From Nocardioides jejuensis (lineage in GTDB: Bacteria > Actinomycetota > Actinomycetes > Propionibacteriales > Nocardioidaceae), in assembly GCF_004337475.1 (NCBI RefSeq), contig NZ_SJZJ01000007.1, positions 62,001-126,000 on the forward strand: a stretch of 64,000 nt of DNA. The letters are read 5' to 3'. Positions 55,596 to 64,000 of this stretch are shown piece after piece; the first letter of the stretch is position 1, and each line of letters starts with the position of its first letter. The notes beneath the pieces are model-generated. The model searched no databases, had not been told where the DNA came from, and saw only the letters and a program-made list of their open reading frames with translations. Position numbers and translations under genes: made by a program.

Positions 55596-56903
55596 ATGCG
55601 CAGGAAGATCACAGGCCGCCCGCTGGCCATGGCCGCGGTAGCGGCAGTGGCCGTCGGTGGCCTTGCTCTGCCGGCCATGGCTGCCGACCCGTCCAACGCC
55701 CCGTCGCAGCAGCAGGTCGACGCCGCGCGCGCCGCCGCTGACGCCAAGGCCCACACGGTCCAGGGCGTCCAGTCGCAGCTCGACTCCGCGAACGCCCGCC
55801 TCGAGTCGGCGCAGATGGCTGCCGAGCAGGCCGGTGAGGCCGCCAACGGCGCGATCTACCACCTCTCCCTCGCGCAGGCCGCCGCCGCGAAGGCGGACGC
55901 CGCCGAGGCCAAGGCCGCCCGCACCCTCAAGGGCCACAAGGCGGCGTACACCGACCTCATCGCCCGCACCTACGAGCAGCAGCCGCAGCTCCAGGCGATC
56001 AACGCCATGACGACGCAGGAGCGCCCGCGTGCCCTGCTCTCCTCCGCGAGCACGACCTACCAGGTCACCCGCGCGATGGACGACATCGAGCGTGGCTACA
56101 AGGAGGCGGCTGCCGCCGCCGGCGCCGCCGCCGACAAGGCGGACAAGGCCCGCTCCGACGCCGCGGCGCTCGCGGCCCAGGCCACGGCCGCGCGCAACCA
56201 GGCCGAGGCAAGCGCCGCTCACGCCGCTGCCGAGGCGACCAGCGTTGCGCAGGAGAAGAAGAAGCTCCTCGGTGAGCTCGCGAACCTGCAGCACATCTCG
56301 GTCCAGCTCGCGTCCCAGCGCCAGGCCGCCCTCGAGGAGCAGCGCCGCGAGGCGGCCGCCGCCGCCGCGAAGGCGAAGGCCGAAGCAGCTGCCAAGGCCG
56401 CTGCCGCTGCTGCTGCCGCCAAGGCGGCCGCGGACAAGGCAGCTGCGGACAAGGCAGCGCAGGAAGCCGCCAACAATGGTGGCGGAGGCGGCTCCACGCC
56501 GCCGCCCGCACCGCCGGCTCCCTCGACTCCTCCGGTCTCCTCCGGCGGCATCGAGTCGGTCATCGCGTACGCGCAGGCCCAGCTCGGCGAGTGGTACCTC
56601 TGGGGTGCCGCCGGCCCGGACCGCTGGGACTGCTCCGGCCTCACGATGATGGCGTTCCGCCAGGCGGGCATCTACCTGCCGCACTTCTCCGGCGCGCAGT
56701 ACGACGCCGGTACGCCGATCCCGGTCAGCTCCGCGCAGCGCGGCGACCTGCTCTTCTGGACCAGCAACGGCCGCCCGTCGGGCATCCACCACGTCGCGAT
56801 CTACCTCGGCAACGACCAGGTCATCGAGGCCCCGCACTCCGGCGCCCAGGTCCGGATCCGCTCGCTCGAGTACTGGTACCCGGACCTCGCCGTCCGGCTC
56901 TGA
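55596..56903 (+). CDS. NlpC/P60 peptidoglycan endopeptidase with coiled-coil (RipC-like)
   Basis: A 435-aa secreted protein. The signal peptide is cleaved after AMA near residue 29. Residues ~35-295 are an Ala/Lys/Glu-rich coiled coil that ends in a pure Ala/Lys repeat stretch, followed by a Gly/Pro linker. The C-terminal NlpC/P60 domain has Cys346 (WDCSGL), His399 (IHHVAIY) and a third polar residue in EAPHSG. It cleaves D-Glu–diaminopimelate bonds in the wall, and the coiled coil suggests control by an FtsEX-type complex. Perfect GC-hairpins precede and follow it. Confidence 0.92.
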   Translation: MRRKITGRPLAMAAVAAVAVGGLALPAMAADPSNAPSQQQVDAARAAADAKAHTVQGVQSQLDSANARLESAQMAAEQAGEAANGAIYHLSLAQAAAAKADAAEAKAARTLKGHKAAYTDLIARTYEQQPQLQAINAMTTQERPRALLSSASTTYQVTRAMDDIERGYKEAAAAAGAAADKADKARSDAAALAAQATAARNQAEASAAHAAAEATSVAQEKKKLLGELANLQHISVQLASQRQAALEEQRREAAAAAAKAKAEAAAKAAAAAAAAKAAADKAAADKAAQEAANNGGGGGSTPPPAPPAPSTPPVSSGGIESVIAYAQAQLGEWYLWGAAGPDRWDCSGLTMMAFRQAGIYLPHFSGAQYDAGTPIPVSSAQRGDLLFWTSNGRPSGIHHVAIYLGNDQVIEAPHSGAQVRIRSLEYWYPDLAVRL

Positions 56904-56921
56904 TCCACCGCACGCGTACGA

Positions 56922-56954
56922 CGACAGCCCGGGGCTCCTCGCCCCGGGCTGTCG
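56922..56954 (+). terminator. Terminator of the NlpC/P60 gene
   Basis: CGACAGCCCGGGGC (56922-56935) pairs perfectly with GCCCCGGGCTGTCG (56941-56954) around TCCTC. Confidence 0.85.
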
Positions 56955-56972
56955 CTCGTTAGGGTGGTTTGC

Positions 56973-58943
56973 ATGGCCACCCCAACGAGCAAGGTCTCCG
57001 AGAACGGCTACGCCCAGCCGGTCGTCGACGTCCCCGCACTGACCCGCCTCCTTGACGGCGAGCACGCCGCGGTGCGCGACAAGGTCCGCGTGTCGCTCGT
57101 GGAGCACGCCGGCCTCCTCGACGAGGCCGAGGAGCTGTCTCGCGACGCGTACCGCGACCGGGTGCTCGAGACCGTCGTCGCGATGGCTGGCACCGGCCAG
57201 ACGGCGTACCACTTCCCGGCGGAGTACGGCGGCGCCGGCGACTTCGGCGCGACCGTCGCGGCGTTCGAGACCACGGCATTCGGCGACCTGAGCGTGCTGG
57301 TGAAGGTCGGTGTGCAGTTCGGTCTGTGGGGCGGCGCCGTGCTCAACCTCGGCACGCAGTGGCACCACGACGCGTACCTCGCCGACATCGCCGCCGGCCG
57401 CCTGCTCGGCTGCTTCGCGATGACCGAGTCCGGTCACGGCTCCAACGTCCAGGCGATCGGCACCACCGCGACGTACGACGCGGAGACGCGCGAGTTCGTC
57501 ATCCAGACGCCCGATGACGCGAGCCGCAAGGACTTCATCGGCAACGCCGCCCGCCACGGACGGATGGCTGCGGTCTTCGCGCAGCTGATCGTCGATGGCG
57601 ACAACAAGGGCGTGCACTGCCTCGTGGTCCCGCTCCGCGACGAGGAGGGGCAGCCGCTGCCCGGCGTACGCATCGGGGACTGCGGGCACAAGATGGGCCT
57701 CAACGGCGTCGACAACGGCCGGCTCTGGTTCGACGACGTCCGCGTCCCGCGCGAGGCGCTGCTCAACCGCTTCGCCGACGTCTCCGAGGACGGCGCCTAC
57801 TCCAGCGAGATCGAGAGCGCCAACCGGCGCTTCTTCACCATGCTCGGCACGCTCGTCATGGGTCGCGTGAGCGTCGCGGGCGCGGGCATCTCCGCGAGCA
57901 AGGTCGCGATGGCCATCGCGACCCGCTACGCAGACCGGCGTCGTCAGTTCGCGACGGACGACGACCAGCCGGAGCAGCTGCTCCTCGACTACGGCCTGCA
58001 CCAGCGTCGGCTCTTCCCGCTGCTGGCCCGCACGTATGCGCTGCACTTCGCGCAGGACGGCCTGCGCCGCCAATTCGACGACGTCTTCTCCGGGCGCGCG
58101 ACGTCCGAGGAGATCCGGCGCGACCTCGAGTCGAAGGCGGCGGGCATCAAGGCGCTCGGCACCTGGCACGCGACGCGGACGATCCAGGAGTGCCGTGAGG
58201 CCTGTGGAGGCGCGGGCTATCTCTCCGCCAACCGGTTCGCCGCGCTCAAGGCCGACACCGACGTCTTCACCACCTTCGAGGGTGACAACCACGTCCTGCT
58301 GCAGCTCGTGGCCAAGGGCCTGCTCACCGACTACTCCAGCGAGTTCGGCGACATGAGCCAGTTCGACCTGGTGAAGTTCGTCGCGAGCATGGCGGTCGAC
58401 CAGGTCGTCGAGCGGACCATGGCGCACCGGCTGATCGAGCGGCTCCGCGATGTCCTGCCGGGCGACGACAAGTGGAACCAGGACGCCGGCCTGCTGGACC
58501 CGGCGTACCACCTCGACATGCTCCGGTTCCGCGAGGAGCACATGCTTGCGGGCGCGGCGAAGCGCCTCAAGCGCGGCGTCGACAGCGGGATGCCGGCCGG
58601 CGAGGTCTTCTCCCGCGTGCAGGACCACGTCATCGCGACCGCCAACGCGCACGTCGAGCGGCTGGTGCTCGAGTCGTTCGTGGCGGTCTTCGCGACCCTG
58701 CCGCAGGGCCCGAACCGGGTGGCGCTGGGTCTGCTCTGCGACCTCTTCGCACTGAGCACGATCGAGGCCGACCGCGGCTGGTTCATGGAGCACAACCGGC
58801 TCACGACCAACCGCTCGAAGGCGATCAGCCGCGAGATCAACGACCTCTGCCGCAAGCTGCGGCCGCTCGCGGTCGACCTCGTCGACGCGTTCGGCGTACC
58901 CGAGGAGATGCTGCGCGCCGAGGAACTGCTGAGCTGGGAGTGA
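56973..58943 (+). CDS. Acyl-CoA oxidase/acyl-CoA dehydrogenase
   Basis: A 656-aa flavoenzyme, the length of acyl-CoA oxidases. FAMTESGHGSNVQAIGTTAT is the FAD/substrate-binding stretch, GHKMGLNGVDNGRLWFDDVR follows, and ECREACGGAGYLSANRF with FEGDNHVLLQ is the oxidase signature. The catalytic Glu is the one in TTFEGDN. It oxidises acyl-CoA to enoyl-CoA. ATG 56973 is seven nt after TAGGGT (56960-56965) with no ribosome site. The SDR gene follows 21 bp later with its own -10 box. Confidence 0.9.
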   Translation: MATPTSKVSENGYAQPVVDVPALTRLLDGEHAAVRDKVRVSLVEHAGLLDEAEELSRDAYRDRVLETVVAMAGTGQTAYHFPAEYGGAGDFGATVAAFETTAFGDLSVLVKVGVQFGLWGGAVLNLGTQWHHDAYLADIAAGRLLGCFAMTESGHGSNVQAIGTTATYDAETREFVIQTPDDASRKDFIGNAARHGRMAAVFAQLIVDGDNKGVHCLVVPLRDEEGQPLPGVRIGDCGHKMGLNGVDNGRLWFDDVRVPREALLNRFADVSEDGAYSSEIESANRRFFTMLGTLVMGRVSVAGAGISASKVAMAIATRYADRRRQFATDDDQPEQLLLDYGLHQRRLFPLLARTYALHFAQDGLRRQFDDVFSGRATSEEIRRDLESKAAGIKALGTWHATRTIQECREACGGAGYLSANRFAALKADTDVFTTFEGDNHVLLQLVAKGLLTDYSSEFGDMSQFDLVKFVASMAVDQVVERTMAHRLIERLRDVLPGDDKWNQDAGLLDPAYHLDMLRFREEHMLAGAAKRLKRGVDSGMPAGEVFSRVQDHVIATANAHVERLVLESFVAVFATLPQGPNRVALGLLCDLFALSTIEADRGWFMEHNRLTTNRSKAISREINDLCRKLRPLAVDLVDAFGVPEEMLRAEELLSWE

Positions 58944-58964
58944 GCGCCTCCTAGGCTGGGGCGC

Positions 58965-59621
58965 ATGACCGCACCCGTCTACATCGTCCTGGGCGCCGGC
59001 CCGGGCCTCGGCCTGTCCACCGCCCGCCGCTTCGCCGAGGCCGGCCACCGCGTCGTCCTCCTCGGCCAGTCCGTGGAGCGCGCGCAGCCGCTCGCGGACC
59101 AGCTCGTGGCGGAGGGCTACGCAGCGGACGTCGACGCGGTCGACCTCCTCGACGAGGCCGACGTACGCCGAGCGGTCGCCGCCGCCGGGGAGCGCCACGG
59201 CCGTATTGACGTCCTGCACTTCAACCCGAGCGCGTGGCGCGAGCGGACCGTCCTGGAGCTCACCGTTGCTGAGCTCCTCGAGGACGTCGCGTTCGGTGCC
59301 GGGGCGCTGCTGCCCGCGCTCCAGGCCGCTGCTCCCGTGATGCCCGCTGGTGGCCGCGTGCTCGTGACCGGTTCGGCGGCCGCCGACACGCCGTGGTCGG
59401 GCGCCCCGACCCTCGGCGTACAGAAGGCCGCCGTTCGCAACCTCGTGACCAGCATCGACGCGACGATGAAGGAGCGCGGAGTCCGCGCCGTCGCGATGCA
59501 GGTCAACGGCATGCTGGCGAAGGAGGGCCCGTTCGGCCCGGACGCCGTCGCGGCGGCGCTGTTCGCTGCTGCGACCCGGCCCGACGAGGGCTGGACCGCC
59601 CACGTCTCCTACAACGGCTGA
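58965..59621 (+). CDS. Short-chain dehydrogenase/reductase-like protein
   Basis: A 218-aa Rossmann protein. GAGPGLGLSTARRFAEAGHR is the cofactor loop and VLHFNPSAW replaces the usual NNAG. The catalytic Ser is in VLVTGSAAADTPW and, unusually, no YxxxK tetrad is visible after it (GVQKAAVRNL has Val-Gln before the Lys, so the Tyr is missing). Substrate oxidation may therefore be impaired. ATG 58965 is seven nt after TAGGCT, a leaderless start. Confidence 0.78.
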   Translation: MTAPVYIVLGAGPGLGLSTARRFAEAGHRVVLLGQSVERAQPLADQLVAEGYAADVDAVDLLDEADVRRAVAAAGERHGRIDVLHFNPSAWRERTVLELTVAELLEDVAFGAGALLPALQAAAPVMPAGGRVLVTGSAAADTPWSGAPTLGVQKAAVRNLVTSIDATMKERGVRAVAMQVNGMLAKEGPFGPDAVAAALFAAATRPDEGWTAHVSYNG

Positions 59622-59642
59622 CCGCGACGGGCGGGTGTCGCC

Positions 59643-59729
59643 AAACTGTCAATCTGACAGTTTCGCGCTGCGTGACACTTCCGAAATGTCAGAACGGGCC
59701 AAACTGTCAGATTGACAGTTTGGCCCGTT
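59643..59729. terminator. Cluster of nested CTGTCA inverted repeats between convergent genes
   Basis: Three inverted repeats in a row: AAACTGTCA-ATC-TGACAGTTT (59643-59663), TGACA-N9-TGTCA (59673-59691) and AACGGGCCAAACTGTCA-GAT-TGACAGTTTGGCCCGTT arms at 59693-59709 and 59713-59729 (17 bp, perfect). It serves as terminator for both the SDR gene and ppa. Confidence 0.75.
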
Positions 59730-59741
59730 CGTCGCGGTGGA

Positions 59742-60245
59742 TCAGTGGCCGCCGTTGGCCTGGGCGGCCTTGAAGCGCTCGACCGACTTGGCGATCTCCT
59801 TCTCGGCCTCCTCGCGACCGACCCAGTCAGCGCCCTCGACGGACTTGCCGGGCTCCAGGTCCTTGTAGACCTCGAAGAAGTGCTTGATCTCGAGCAGGTC
59901 GAACTCGGAGACGTCGCCGATGTCCTGCAGGTGCGCCATGCGCGGGTCGTGCGCGGGCACGCAGAGGAGCTTGTCGTCGCCGCCGGCCTCGTCGGTCATG
60001 CGGAACATGCCGATCGTGCGGCACGGGATGTGGCAGCCCGGGAACGTCGGCTGGTCGAGGATGACCAGCGCGTCCAGCGGGTCGCCGTCGTCCGCAAGCG
60101 TGTCGATGACGTAGCCGTAGTCCTCCGGGTACGCCGTGGACGTGAAGAGCATCCGGTCGAGGTAGATCTTCCCGGTCTCGTGGTCGACCTCGTACTTGTT
60201 CCGCGAGCCCTTGGGGATCTCGACGAGGACCTCGAACTCCAGCAC
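59742..60245 (-). CDS. ppa: Inorganic pyrophosphatase (soluble, family I)
   Basis: A 167-aa enzyme. [18 protein letters not shown] starts the family signature, and the metal-binding triad is in [10 protein letters not shown]. It hydrolyses PPi to phosphate, complementing the membrane pyrophosphatase at 21570. GTG 60243-60245 is chosen because GGAGGAACA lies directly upstream; a longer frame from 60269 would bury it. It is divergent from dacB, as in most actinobacteria. A possible -10 TAGTCT lies at 60300-60305 (complement). Confidence 0.94.
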   Translation of the reverse strand: MLEFEVLVEIPKGSRNKYEVDHETGKIYLDRMLFTSTAYPEDYGYVIDTLADDGDPLDALVILDQPTFPGCHIPCRTIGMFRMTDEAGGDDKLLCVPAHDPRMAHLQDIGDVSEFDLLEIKHFFEVYKDLEPGKSVEGADWVGREEAEKEIAKSVERFKAAQANGGH

Positions 60246-60382
60246 TGTTCCTCCAGCGTGTTGCGTCATCGGGTGCCCGGGCCGGCGCGGCCAGCGGGCA
60301 GACTAGGGGGCCGGCCCCCGCGGGGCCGCGCCTCATCTTGACGCAGAATCCGCGCTTTTGCGCATTCGAAAGGACATGATCC

Positions 60383-61834
60383 GTGGCACGAGACGCCTCC
60401 AGCGCCCGCTCCCGACCCTCGCGGTGGGGTGTCTGGGGCCCGGTGGTCCTCGTGCTCGCGGTGGTCGCAGGCGCGTTCGCCTCCTTCCAGTACGACGTCC
60501 CGCGCCGCCTCGGCTGGGGTGACCGCGCCGATGCGCCCGCGCTGGTCGCGCCCCCGAGCGGTGTGTCCCTGCCCGATCTCGCGGCTCCGGCGCCGGTCGC
60601 CGACCCACTGGTCGCGACCACGACGGACCCCGCCAGCATCAAGGCGGTCCTCGCGCCCGTGCTGCGCAACAAGGACCTCGGTCGGCACGTCGTGATGGCT
60701 GTCGCGGATGCCCACGGCAACGTCCTCTTCCGTGGCGGCACGTCGCCGGTCACTGCCTCGGCGGTGCCCGCGTCCACGACGAAGCTGCTCACCACCACGG
60801 CTGCTCTCTCCGCGCTCGGCCCGGCGACAACCTTCCGAACGAAGGTCGTGTCCGGCGCGTCCGCCGGCCAGATCGTCCTCGTCGGTGGCGGTGACCCGTA
60901 CCTGACCGCGACGCCCGCAGACAGCGACTCCAGCACGCCCGCACCGGCCGACCTGCGGACGCTCGCGCGCGAGACCGCCGCTGCCCTGAAGAAGCAGGGC
61001 ACCACCCGCGTCCGCCTCGGCTTCGACGACTCCCTCTTCTCCGCGCCGGGTGTCAACCCGCACTGGGACCCGACGGACGTCGGGGCCGGCTACGCCGCGC
61101 CGATCACGGCGCTCTGGTCCGACCAGGGTCACCCGGTGAGTGGCCCGGTCACGGTCAGCGACCCGTCGCTCGACGCGGCGCAGCGCTTCGCCCGCTCACT
61201 GAAGGCTGCCGGCATCAAGGTCGCCGGCGCCCCTCGTCGTACGACGGCCGCCGCCGGTGCGACCGAGCTGGCCGGCATGGACAGCGCGCGTCTCGACGAC
61301 ATCGTCGACGAGGTCCTGGCCACCAGCGACAACGAGGGTGCGGAGCTGCTGGCGCACCAGGTCGGGGTGAAGGAAGGTTTCGGCGGCTCCTTCGAGGGTG
61401 GCCTCAAGGGAGTGACGAAGGTCCTCGGCGGCCTCGGCGTGCAGCTCCAGGCGGCGGACCACGTCTTCGACGGCTCGGGCCTCTCGCCGGCCACGCGCCT
61501 GACGCCCGACACGCTTCTCCACGTGCTCGCGCTCGCCGTCGACCCCGCGCACCCCGAGCTGCGTACGGTCGACACGGCGCTGCCGGTTGCCGGCTTCACC
61601 GGCTCGCTCGCCGACCGCTTCTCGCACGGGCCCGTCGCCGGACGCGGACGTGCTGCCGCCAAGACCGGCACCCTGACCGGCGTGCACGCTCTCGCCGGAG
61701 TCGCCGTGACGCCCGACGGCGAGACGCTGCTCTTCGCGGTGATGGCCGACCAGGTCAAGCCGGAGAAGGCGCTCGACGCTCGTCAGGCGCTCGACGTCAT
61801 CGTCTCCACACTCGCGTCCTGCATCTGTAGCTGA
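60383..61834 (+). CDS. dacB: D-alanyl-D-alanine carboxypeptidase/endopeptidase (PBP4, S13)
   Basis: A 483-aa enzyme with an N-terminal membrane anchor (about 16-35). The three penicillin-binding motifs are Ser131-x-x-Lys (ASTTKL), Ser315-Asp-Asn (TSDNEG) and Lys427-Thr-Gly (AKTGTL). It trims peptidoglycan stem peptides. The C-terminus ends in a Cys pair (SCICS). GTG 60383 follows GAAAGGACATGATCC. It lies in the conserved ppa–dacB–DUF2342–tilS order. Confidence 0.93.
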   Translation: MARDASSARSRPSRWGVWGPVVLVLAVVAGAFASFQYDVPRRLGWGDRADAPALVAPPSGVSLPDLAAPAPVADPLVATTTDPASIKAVLAPVLRNKDLGRHVVMAVADAHGNVLFRGGTSPVTASAVPASTTKLLTTTAALSALGPATTFRTKVVSGASAGQIVLVGGGDPYLTATPADSDSSTPAPADLRTLARETAAALKKQGTTRVRLGFDDSLFSAPGVNPHWDPTDVGAGYAAPITALWSDQGHPVSGPVTVSDPSLDAAQRFARSLKAAGIKVAGAPRRTTAAAGATELAGMDSARLDDIVDEVLATSDNEGAELLAHQVGVKEGFGGSFEGGLKGVTKVLGGLGVQLQAADHVFDGSGLSPATRLTPDTLLHVLALAVDPAHPELRTVDTALPVAGFTGSLADRFSHGPVAGRGRAAAKTGTLTGVHALAGVAVTPDGETLLFAVMADQVKPEKALDARQALDVIVSTLASCICS

Positions 61835-61879
61835 CCGCGGCAGCCGGGCGTTCCGTGGGCGCCGCGTACGCTTCCGGGC

Positions 61880-62938
61880 ATGAGTGAGGCAGCGGCGGAG
61901 ACCGCGGGCGAGGGTCAGCCGCAGGTCGTCGACTGGGAGTACGCCGTCAAGCTCGGCACGAAGTTCGCGGGCGAAGGCCCCGTGGTGAGCCGGGCCGAAG
62001 CGGACGCCGCCGTGGCCGAGCTGCGTGCCGGCGCCAACCGCTCGACCGGCCTCGTCGCGGAGTTCACCGGCCTCGTGGCGCCCGAGAACACCGCCCCCGT
62101 CCTCGTGGTCGACCGCGGTGGCTGGGTGCAGGCCAACGCCGACAGCTTTGCGGTCCTGCTCGACCCTCTGATGTCGAAGGTGGCACGCGGCAAGCAGCCC
62201 GGCCCGGCCGCCCGCGCCGTCGGGGGTCGCATCGCGGGGGCCGAGCTCGGCCTGCTGCTCGGTTTCATGGGCTCCAAGGTGCTCGGCCAGTTCGACCCCT
62301 TCTCCCCGCCGGCAGGTCGACTCCTGCTGGTGGCGCCCAACGTGGTGCACATCGAGCGCGAGCTCGGCGCCGACCCCACCGACTTCCGTCTCTGGGTCTG
62401 CCTCCACGAGGAGACCCATCGCGTGCAGTTCACCGCCGTCCCCTGGATGCGTGACCACATCCGCTCCCAGGTCCAGGCGCTGTCGGACACCGTCGACCCG
62501 TCCCGCATGTGGCAGGACATCGCCTCCGGTGTCTCCCGCATGGTCAAGGGCGAAGGCGGCAGCATCGCCGAGCTGATGAGCTCCCCGGCACAGCGCGAGA
62601 TCATCGACCGCGTCACCGGCGTCATGTCGCTGCTGGAGGGCCACGCCGACGTCGTCATGGACGGCGTCGGGCCCGAGGTGATCCCCTCGGTCGCGGACAT
62701 CCGCCGCAAGTTCACCGAACGCCGCGGCGGCGTCGGCGTACTCGACAAGGTCCTGCGTCGCCTGCTCGGCCTCGACGCCAAGATGGCGCAGTACCGCGAC
62801 GGTGCCGTCTTCGTCCGCCACGCCGTCGACACGGTCGGTATGGAGGGCTTCAACGCCGTCTGGACCTCGCCCGAGACGCTGCCGTCGAAGGCCGAGATCC
62901 ACGACCCCGCCGCGTGGGTGAAGCGCGTCCACGGCTGA
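61880..62938 (+). CDS. Zinc-dependent metallopeptidase-like protein (DUF2342)
   Basis: A 352-aa protein with the zincin motif HEETH (His176, Glu177, His180) in VCLHEETHRVQF and a downstream LEGHADVVMDGVG segment that may supply the third ligand. The family is annotated as 'coenzyme F420 biosynthesis associated' or minimal gluzincin, but no substrate is established. ATG 61880 is seven nt after TACGCT (61867-61872), so it is leaderless. Its stop shares one base with the tilS start. Confidence 0.86.
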   Translation: MSEAAAETAGEGQPQVVDWEYAVKLGTKFAGEGPVVSRAEADAAVAELRAGANRSTGLVAEFTGLVAPENTAPVLVVDRGGWVQANADSFAVLLDPLMSKVARGKQPGPAARAVGGRIAGAELGLLLGFMGSKVLGQFDPFSPPAGRLLLVAPNVVHIERELGADPTDFRLWVCLHEETHRVQFTAVPWMRDHIRSQVQALSDTVDPSRMWQDIASGVSRMVKGEGGSIAELMSSPAQREIIDRVTGVMSLLEGHADVVMDGVGPEVIPSVADIRRKFTERRGGVGVLDKVLRRLLGLDAKMAQYRDGAVFVRHAVDTVGMEGFNAVWTSPETLPSKAEIHDPAAWVKRVHG

Positions 62939-64000
62939 TGACCCTGCACCCCGCGGTCGCGGCGGTGCGCCTCGGCGTACGTCAAGAACTGGCGCCGTTC
63001 CTCGAGGTGTCGCCCCGGCGCGAGGGCGACGATCGGCTCCGGCTGGTGCCCGGTGACGCGGTCCTGGTCGCCTGCTCGGGAGGTGCGGATTCGCTTGCGC
63101 TGCTCGCGGCCACCGTCTTCGAGGGACGGAAGGTGGGGCTCCGGGTGATCGGTGTGACGGTCGACCACGGTCTCCAGGAGGGGTCGGCCGAGCACGCCGC
63201 GCGCGTGGTGGCGCAGATGGCGGCCCTCGGAGCGCACGAGACCGCGTCGATCCGGGTCCACGTCGACGTTGCCGCCGGCGGCGTCGAGGCCGGAGCGCGT
63301 GAGGCTCGGTACGCCGCGCTGGCACAGCTCGCGGACCACTTCGGCAGCTTCCTGGTGCTGATCGGTCACACCCTGAACGACCAGGCAGAGACGGCGTTGC
63401 TCGGGCTGACCCGGGGAAGCGGTGGCCGCTCGATCGCCGGAATGAGGCCCGCGTTCCCTCGGGACGACGTGTGGTTCCACCGTCCGCTGCTCGACATCAC
63501 CCGCGCGCAGACCGAAGCCGCCTGCGAGGCCGAGGGGATCGACGTCTGGGTCGACCCGCACAACAGCGACCCGCGCTTCCTCCGGTCGCGCGTGCGCCAC
63601 GACGTACTGCCGGTGCTGGAGCGCGAGCTCGGCCCGGGGGTGGCGGAGACGCTGGCGCGCACGGCCGGTCAGCTGCGGCGTGACATGGAATACCTGGACG
63701 CGGCCGCATCGGAACGGTTCGTCGAGGCGGTCGAGCAGAGCGCCGGGCCGTCCGAGCAGGGCCTCGGGTTTCGCATGGGCGTTGCGCCGCTCGCCCACGA
63801 GGACGCTGCCATGACCACCCGCGTGGCCCGGCTGGCTGCGCTGGCCGCAGGATGCCCTTCCTCGGAGCTCGCGGCGGTCCACGTCGAGGCGCTGACCGAG
63901 CTGTTGACGGGCAGCGGTCGTGGCCGCGAGATCCAGCTGCCCGGCCACGTCACCGCGTACCGCGAGGGCGGCGACCTCGCCTTCCGGCGTACGCCTCCGC
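62938..64000 (+). CDS. tilS: tRNA(Ile)-lysidine synthase (partial, 3' end outside window)
   Basis: From ATG 62938 the frame is open to the right edge (about 354 residues seen). VLVACSGGADSLALLAA contains the PP-loop SGGADS near residues 47-52. HTLNDQAETALLGLTRGSG and NSDPRFLRSRVRHDVLPVLE are the family signatures. It modifies C34 of tRNA-Ile2 with lysine. It is co-transcribed with the DUF2342 gene. Only the extreme C-terminal domain is missing. Confidence 0.93.
   Translation, partial: MTLHPAVAAVRLGVRQELAPFLEVSPRREGDDRLRLVPGDAVLVACSGGADSLALLAATVFEGRKVGLRVIGVTVDHGLQEGSAEHAARVVAQMAALGAHETASIRVHVDVAAGGVEAGAREARYAALAQLADHFGSFLVLIGHTLNDQAETALLGLTRGSGGRSIAGMRPAFPRDDVWFHRPLLDITRAQTEAACEAEGIDVWVDPHNSDPRFLRSRVRHDVLPVLERELGPGVAETLARTAGQLRRDMEYLDAAASERFVEAVEQSAGPSEQGLGFRMGVAPLAHEDAAMTTRVARLAALAAGCPSSELAAVHVEALTELLTGSGRGREIQLPGHVTAYREGGDLAFRRTPP

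Noticed and set aside
55086-59603. Very long minus-strand open frame (1505 codons)
   Set aside because: It is an antisense shadow over four well-supported plus-strand genes; such frames arise from high-GC third positions. Its translation is low-complexity and matches no family.

Overview
The window is high-GC actinobacterial chromosome. Gene content and order (nth–crp, acs, ssd–tad locus, bldG-like STAS gene, topA, tmk–holB, ppa–dacB–DUF2342–tilS) fit a Nocardioides-like member of the Propionibacteriales. That placement is inferred from synteny, because no rRNA gene is present. Starts are often GTG, operons are tight with many ATGA/GTGA overlaps, and many first genes look leaderless: a TAnnnT -10 box lies 6-8 nt before the start codon with no Shine-Dalgarno.

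Layout. 1-5.7 kb: CoA-pyrophosphatase (cut by the window edge), TlpA lipoprotein and nth on the minus strand, divergent from crp; then an ECF sigma factor with a membrane beta-propeller partner. 5.8-11.2 kb: acetyl-CoA synthetase, a DUF779 protein, an aldehyde dehydrogenase and a GAF regulator, a C2/aldehyde oxidation set with the same dyad in front of the dehydrogenase and the regulator. 11.2-21.5 kb: methyltransferase, degenerate Fic-like protein, HAD-IB hydrolase, the ssd–tadABC–flp–tadE–tadG pilus/secretion locus, a MrfA-type helicase and a BldG-like STAS protein. 21.6-29.5 kb: proton-pumping pyrophosphatase, NPPF methyltransferase, topA and small membrane genes. 29.6-31.9 kb: an AraC regulator followed by an AbiEi/PD-(D/E)XK gene bracketed by palindromic repeats. 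31.9-41.8 kb: tmk–holB–hydrolase, a molybdate operon (HTH-TOBE regulator, modABC), TetR regulators, a secreted lipase and a lipoprotein.

41.85-48.81 kb is an integrative element of about 6.9 kb in the 3' half of a tRNA-Thr(CGT) gene. It has 45-bp direct repeats at its ends, a tyrosine integrase, an excisionase, a RepSA-like HUH replication protein and an HTH regulator. Its cargo, of lower GC than its surroundings, is a large secreted three-module protein with a Cys-containing C-terminal domain, followed closely by a tiny membrane protein. No DNA translocase is visible, so it looks like a reduced AICE.

48.9-64 kb: lipoprotein, thiamine-type ABC transporter, PAP2 phosphatase, NlpC/P60 peptidoglycan hydrolase with a structured leader, acyl-CoA oxidase, SDR protein, ppa, dacB, DUF2342 metallopeptidase and the start of tilS.

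The two most notable signals are (1) the AbiEi-nuclease unit bounded by the same palindrome that occurs alone after hppA and that supplies the stop codon of the upstream AraC gene, and (2) the tRNA-Thr element with its unrecognised secreted protein/membrane protein pair.
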